Assembly: GCF_018449635.1 (NCBI RefSeq)
Contig: NZ_JAAVUV010000011.1
Coordinates: 62,001 to 126,000, forward strand
DNA from: Caballeronia sp. dw_276
GTDB taxonomy: Bacteria; Pseudomonadota; Gammaproteobacteria; Burkholderiales; Burkholderiaceae
Direction: 5' to 3'
Length of the DNA stretch: 64,000 nt
In this document: piece after piece, positions 60,883 through 64,000 of the stretch
Position numbering within the stretch: the stretch's first letter is position 1
Layout: each line of letters starts with the position of its first letter
Translations under genes and position numbers: made by a program
The notes under the pieces: model-generated
What the model saw: only the letters and a program-made list of their open reading frames with translations
The model's database searches: none
What the model was told of the DNA's origin: nothing

Positions 60883-61791
60883 ATGGCTTCCACTCAACCG
60901 GGCTCATCAGGCCCGCTGCCGGGCGCATCGCTACGCAATTGCCTTGCGCCGGCCAAGCTCAACCTCTTCCTGCACATCACGGGACGTCGTCCGGACGGCT
61001 ATCACGCGCTCCAGACGGTATTCCAGTTGCTCGACTGGGGCGACATGCTGCACTTCACCCGTCGCGACGACGGCGTGATCGCCCGCATCACCGACGTCCC
61101 GGGCGTGCCTGAAGCAGATGACCTTGTTGTGCGCGCGGCACGTCTGCTGCAGTCCACAACAGGCACCCCCCTTGGCGTAGACATAGAAATTGATAAAATA
61201 CTGCCCATGGGCGCCGGTCTCGGCGGCGGCAGTTCTGATGCCGCTACTGTGCTGCTTGCCCTGAATCGCTTGTGGGGCCTGGCTTTGTCCAGACAAGCGT
61301 TGCAGGAACTGGCGTTGAAACTTGGCGCCGATGTGCCGTTTTTCGTCTTCGGGCAGAATGCTTTTGCTGAAGGCGTGGGCGAAACGCTGCAGCTTGTCGA
61401 TTTGCCGAAACGTTTCTTTCTGGTGGTGAGTCCTGCGGTACATGTTCCAACTGCCGCGATTTTTTCAGAGAAAGCGTTGACAAGGAACTCAAAAGTCCTC
61501 ACAATAACGGACTTCCTTGCACAACATAGCTCTGACACAGATTGGCCTGACAGCTTCGGCCGAAATGATATGCAGGCAGTTGTGACAGAGAAGTACGCGG
61601 AAGTAGCTCAGGTGCTGGAGTGGTTTTCGAATCTTTCACCTGCGCGAATGACCGGATCTGGAGCGAGCGTGTTTGCCGCTTTTCGTAGTAAAGCCGAAGC
61701 TGAGATGGCGCAAGCCAAACTCCCGGCAAGCTGGAAAAGCAAAGTGACCGAAAGCCTGGATTCGCATCCTCTCTTCGCTTTCGCGTCGTAA
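60883..61791 (+). CDS. ispE: 4-diphosphocytidyl-2-C-methyl-D-erythritol kinase IspE
   Basis: IspE phosphorylates CDP-methylerythritol in the MEP route to isoprenoids, which feeds ubiquinone side chains. The 302-residue GHMP kinase has the substrate motif PAKLNLFLHITGRRPDGYH and the ATP loop PMGAGLGGGSSDAAT, followed by GADVPFFVFGQNAFAEGVGE. The third GHMP motif is RMTGSGASVFAAF. All fit the family. The tRNA-Gln gene and prs follow. Confidence 0.96.
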   Translation: MASTQPGSSGPLPGASLRNCLAPAKLNLFLHITGRRPDGYHALQTVFQLLDWGDMLHFTRRDDGVIARITDVPGVPEADDLVVRAARLLQSTTGTPLGVDIEIDKILPMGAGLGGGSSDAATVLLALNRLWGLALSRQALQELALKLGADVPFFVFGQNAFAEGVGETLQLVDLPKRFFLVVSPAVHVPTAAIFSEKALTRNSKVLTITDFLAQHSSDTDWPDSFGRNDMQAVVTEKYAEVAQVLEWFSNLSPARMTGSGASVFAAFRSKAEAEMAQAKLPASWKSKVTESLDSHPLFAFAS

Positions 61792-61846
61792 AGTTTCGTT
61801 TTGCCGGGTTTGTCCTACACTGCCCGGTGAGACTCAAAGTTAGTGT

Positions 61847-61923
61847 AGGGGAGTCGCCAAGTTGGTTAAGGCACTGGATTTTGATTCCAGCATGCGAAGG
61901 TTCGAATCCTTCTTCCCCTGCCA
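61847..61923 (+). tRNA. tRNA-Gln (anticodon TTG)
   Basis: 77 bases including the encoded CCA. The acceptor stem pairs AGGGGAG with TTCCCCT and the discriminator is G. The anticodon arm is CTGGA-TTTTGAT-TCCAG with TTG at 61881-61883. The T arm GAAGGTTCGAATCCTTC is perfect. A tRNA-Gln between ispE and prs is standard in beta- and gamma-proteobacteria. Confidence 0.97.
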
Positions 61924-61972
61924 TTAATTTCCCGCGTTTTTCCTCTCGCCCCAGCCAAGAAACAGGTGCACG

Positions 61973-62926
61973 ATGAGCAGTGACGGCCTGATGGTATTCA
62001 CTGGCAACGCGAATCCCGCGCTTGCACAGGAAGTCGTCAAAATCCTTGGAATCCCTCTTGGCAAGGCAATGGTCAGCCGGTTTTCCGACGGCGAAATCAT
62101 GGTCGAGATCCAGGAAAACGTCCGCGGCAAAGACGTGTTCGTGCTGCAATCCACCTGCGCGCCGACCAACGACACGCTGATGGAACTCATGATCATGGTC
62201 GATGCGCTCAAGCGCGCATCCGCTGGCCGGATCACCGCAGCCATCCCGTACTTTGGTTATGCCCGCCAGGATCGCCGTCCACGTTCGGCTCGCGTCGCCA
62301 TTTCGGCGAAAGTCGTGGCGAATATGCTGGAAATCGCCGGTGTGGATCGTGTCATTACCATGGACCTCCACGCCGACCAGATTCAAGGTTTCTTCGACAT
62401 CCCGGTCGACAACATCTACGCAACGCCGGTTCTGCTCGGCGATCTGCGCAAGCAAAATCACGAAAACCTGCTGGTTGTGTCCCCTGACGTAGGTGGCGTG
62501 ATTCGCGCCCGGGCACTGGCCAAGCAACTCAACACCGATCTCGCGATCATCGACAAGCGTCGCCCGAAGGCGAACGTCGCTGAAGTGATGAACATCATCG
62601 GTGAAGTGGAAGGCCGCACGTGCGTGATCATGGACGACATGGTCGACACCGCCGGCACGCTCTGCAAGGCAGCACAAGTTTTAAAGCAACGCGGCGCAAC
62701 CAAAGTGTTTGCGTATGCCACGCACCCGGTATTGTCGGGCGGCGCAGGCGAGCGGATCGCGGCATCGGAACTGGATGAACTGGTTGTGACGGACACCATC
62801 CCTCTTTCCGACGAAGCGCGCGCATGCACCAAGGTGCGTGTGTTGTCGAGCGCGGGGTTGCTGGCCGAGACGTTCTCGCGCATCCGGCGTGGCGACTCGG
62901 TGATGTCGCTGTTCGCCGAGGGTTAA
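61973..62926 (+). CDS. prs: Ribose-phosphate pyrophosphokinase
   Basis: Prs makes PRPP from ribose 5-phosphate and ATP for nucleotide, histidine, tryptophan and NAD synthesis. The 317-residue enzyme has FSDGEIMVEIQENVRGKDVF (flexible ATP loop), PYFGYARQDRRPRSA with the catalytic Arg, the signature DLHADQIQGFFDIPVDNI and the PRPP loop VIMDDMVDTAGTL. It lies 49 bases after tRNA-Gln. Apt (44049-44624) is one of its consumers in this window. Confidence 0.98.
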   Translation: MSSDGLMVFTGNANPALAQEVVKILGIPLGKAMVSRFSDGEIMVEIQENVRGKDVFVLQSTCAPTNDTLMELMIMVDALKRASAGRITAAIPYFGYARQDRRPRSARVAISAKVVANMLEIAGVDRVITMDLHADQIQGFFDIPVDNIYATPVLLGDLRKQNHENLLVVSPDVGGVIRARALAKQLNTDLAIIDKRRPKANVAEVMNIIGEVEGRTCVIMDDMVDTAGTLCKAAQVLKQRGATKVFAYATHPVLSGGAGERIAASELDELVVTDTIPLSDEARACTKVRVLSSAGLLAETFSRIRRGDSVMSLFAEG

Positions 62927-63019
62927 AAAGCGGTTGAAAGTATTTGCGGTGGAGCGAGGATAAAACTTCGCAACGCCGCGTAATCGGTTCAGGCGAACGA
63001 AGGCCTGGATCGCTGCTCT

Positions 63020-63053
63020 GGGGCTGAACGCTTTCGCGGACAGCCCCGTTTTC
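63020..63053 (+). terminator. Hairpin between prs and rplY
   Basis: ggggctg (63020-63026) pairs with cagcccc (63041-63047), with an inner cgc/gcg step and a tttc loop, followed by GTTTTC. The T-run is short, so it may work as a partial terminator between the two genes. Confidence 0.65.
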
Positions 63054-63088
63054 ACTGCCTGGTCGCGGGCAGATTATGGAGTTGAATC

Positions 63089-63715
63089 ATGAAAGTAGTC
63101 GCTTTTGAGCGCAATCTGCAAGGTACGGGTGCGAGCCGCCGCCTGCGTAACTCGGGCAAGACGCCGGGTATCGTATATGGCGCAAACGCTGAAGCTCTGG
63201 CTGTTGAACTCGATCACAACGCCCTTTGGCACGCGCTGAAGAAAGAAGTTTTCCATTCGTCGATTCTCGAACTGGAAGTGGCTGGCAAGACGCAACAAGT
63301 CCTGCTGCGCGATGTGCAATACCATCCGTTCAAGCAAATGGTCCTGCACGTTGATTTCCAACGTGTCGATGCATCGAAGAAGCTGCACACGAAGGTCCCG
63401 GTTCACTTCCTGAACCAGGAAACGAACCCGGCCGTGAAGACGGCTGGCGCGGTCATCTCGCACGTGATCAACGAAATCGAAATCGAATGTCTGCCGGCTG
63501 ACCTGCCGGAATTCGTCGAACTCGACCTCGCCAAGATCGAAGCGGGTCAGGCGTTGCACGTGAAGGACATCGTTTTGCCGAAGGGCGTGGCGCTGATCGC
63601 TCACCTGGAAGCAGAAAACCCGGTTATCGCTTCGGCGACCATTCCGGCTGCCGTTGTGTCCGACGAAGCTGCTTCGGGCGATGCCGCTGCCGAAGGCGAC
63701 AAGCCGGCTGCATAA
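63089..63715 (+). CDS. rplY: 50S ribosomal protein L25/general stress protein Ctc
   Basis: L25 binds 5S rRNA in the central protuberance of the large subunit. The 208-residue length shows the two-domain TL5/CTC form: N-terminal L25 domain (KVVAFERNLQGTGASRRLRN split, GKTPGIVYGANAEAL) and a beta-rich C-terminal domain (IEIECLPADLPEFVELDLAK, ENPVIASATIPAA). The C terminus is an Ala/Glu-rich tail. It has a good ribosome site (GGAG) and is followed by a terminator, then pth. Confidence 0.97.
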   Translation: MKVVAFERNLQGTGASRRLRNSGKTPGIVYGANAEALAVELDHNALWHALKKEVFHSSILELEVAGKTQQVLLRDVQYHPFKQMVLHVDFQRVDASKKLHTKVPVHFLNQETNPAVKTAGAVISHVINEIEIECLPADLPEFVELDLAKIEAGQALHVKDIVLPKGVALIAHLEAENPVIASATIPAAVVSDEAASGDAAAEGDKPAA

Positions 63716-63765
63716 GTCTGCTGAAGCCTGTACGCTTGAGTCCACTCTCAGGAGTGGACAAAGTG

Positions 63766-63799
63766 ACCCGCCGTTGCTCTGCTCCGGCGGGTTTTTTTT
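63766..63799 (+). terminator. Intrinsic terminator after rplY
   Basis: acccgccg (63766-63773) pairs with cggcgggt (63785-63792) and is followed by eight T residues. A smaller perfect hairpin, gtccactc/gagtggac (63740-63759), lies just before it. Confidence 0.88.
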
Positions 63800-63867
63800 A
63801 GCCTTTTTCTGGTGCGGTTGAAGTTTGCTGAGCATGCTCGCGTGCTTTTATGCCGCCACGATTGAAC

Positions 63868-64000
63868 ATGATCAAACTGATCGTCGGGCTCGGCAATCCG
63901 GGCGCCGAATACACCGCGACGCGTCATAACGCCGGCTTCTGGTTCGTCGATCAACTGGCGCGCGACTCAGGGGCGTCCCTGCGCGATGAACGCCGATTCC
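63868..64000 (+). CDS. pth: Peptidyl-tRNA hydrolase Pth (partial)
   Basis: The first 44 codons are in the window. MIKLIVGLGNPGAEYTATRH is the Pth signature; the catalytic His (H20 in TRHNAGFW) and the N-terminal strand are intact. Pth recycles peptidyl-tRNA released from stalled ribosomes. An in-frame ATG at 63850 would add six residues. The order rplY-pth is conserved in many proteobacteria. Confidence 0.95.
   Translation, partial: MIKLIVGLGNPGAEYTATRHNAGFWFVDQLARDSGASLRDERRF

Noticed and set aside
63740..63759. Small hairpin after rplY as a separate terminator
   Set aside because: It has a perfect stem but no T-run; the real terminator follows at 63766-63799.

Overview
The window is chromosomal DNA of a beta-proteobacterium of the family Burkholderiaceae, most likely Burkholderia sensu lato (Paraburkholderia or Caballeronia). 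This rests on gene order and protein character: high GC, UbiE-Tim44-UbiJ-UbiB, the KdsD-KdsC-LptC-LptA-LptB-RpoN-HPF-PtsN-HprK-RapZ block, and MutY-MutM-TPR-LolB-IspE-tRNA-Gln-Prs-RplY-Pth. No sequence search could be run, so all names come from motifs, length and context.

Layout. 1-9615 (minus strand): a methyltransferase cut by the window edge, ubiquinone genes (ubiB, ubiJ, ubiE), a Tim44-like membrane protein, DUF971, a HIT hydrolase and a very large FAD/Fe-S oxidoreductase. 10155-13415 (plus): ilvA, a 5'-nucleotidase and queF. 13478-14515: a lone two-domain fimbrial adhesin. 14797-19059: a D-amino-acid island (RidA, N-acyl-D-amino-acid deacylase and RpiR regulator, divergent from a D-serine-dehydratase-like deaminase). 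19056-26187: MarR with a 14-TM efflux pump, EcsC protein, alpha/beta hydrolase, CHRD protein, porin and LysR regulator.

26213-33164 (minus) is the most unusual stretch: three RcsB-like response regulators in tandem, an aquaporin with an altered selectivity filter, and a 1280-residue BvgS-like hybrid kinase whose start codon overlaps the aquaporin stop. It looks like one signalling unit. 33870-41769 returns to housekeeping and transport: ssb, an MFS carrier, uvrA, an AI-2E-family permease, purU and a Nudix protein. 41946-43284 is a compact candidate toxin-immunity pair, AT-richer than its surroundings.

43417-46646 (minus) holds a LysE exporter, apt and a KefB-like antiporter. 46825-56369 (plus) is the conserved LPS-transport and nitrogen-PTS block: Kdo precursor synthesis (kdsD, kdsC), the Lpt transport parts (lptC, lptA, lptB), sigma-54, HPF, EIIA-Ntr, HPr kinase, RapZ and a Lon-N-domain protein. 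mutY and mutM (base-excision repair of 8-oxoguanine) run on the minus strand. 58359-64000 (plus) carries a TPR protein, lolB, ispE, tRNA-Gln(UUG), prs, rplY and the start of pth.
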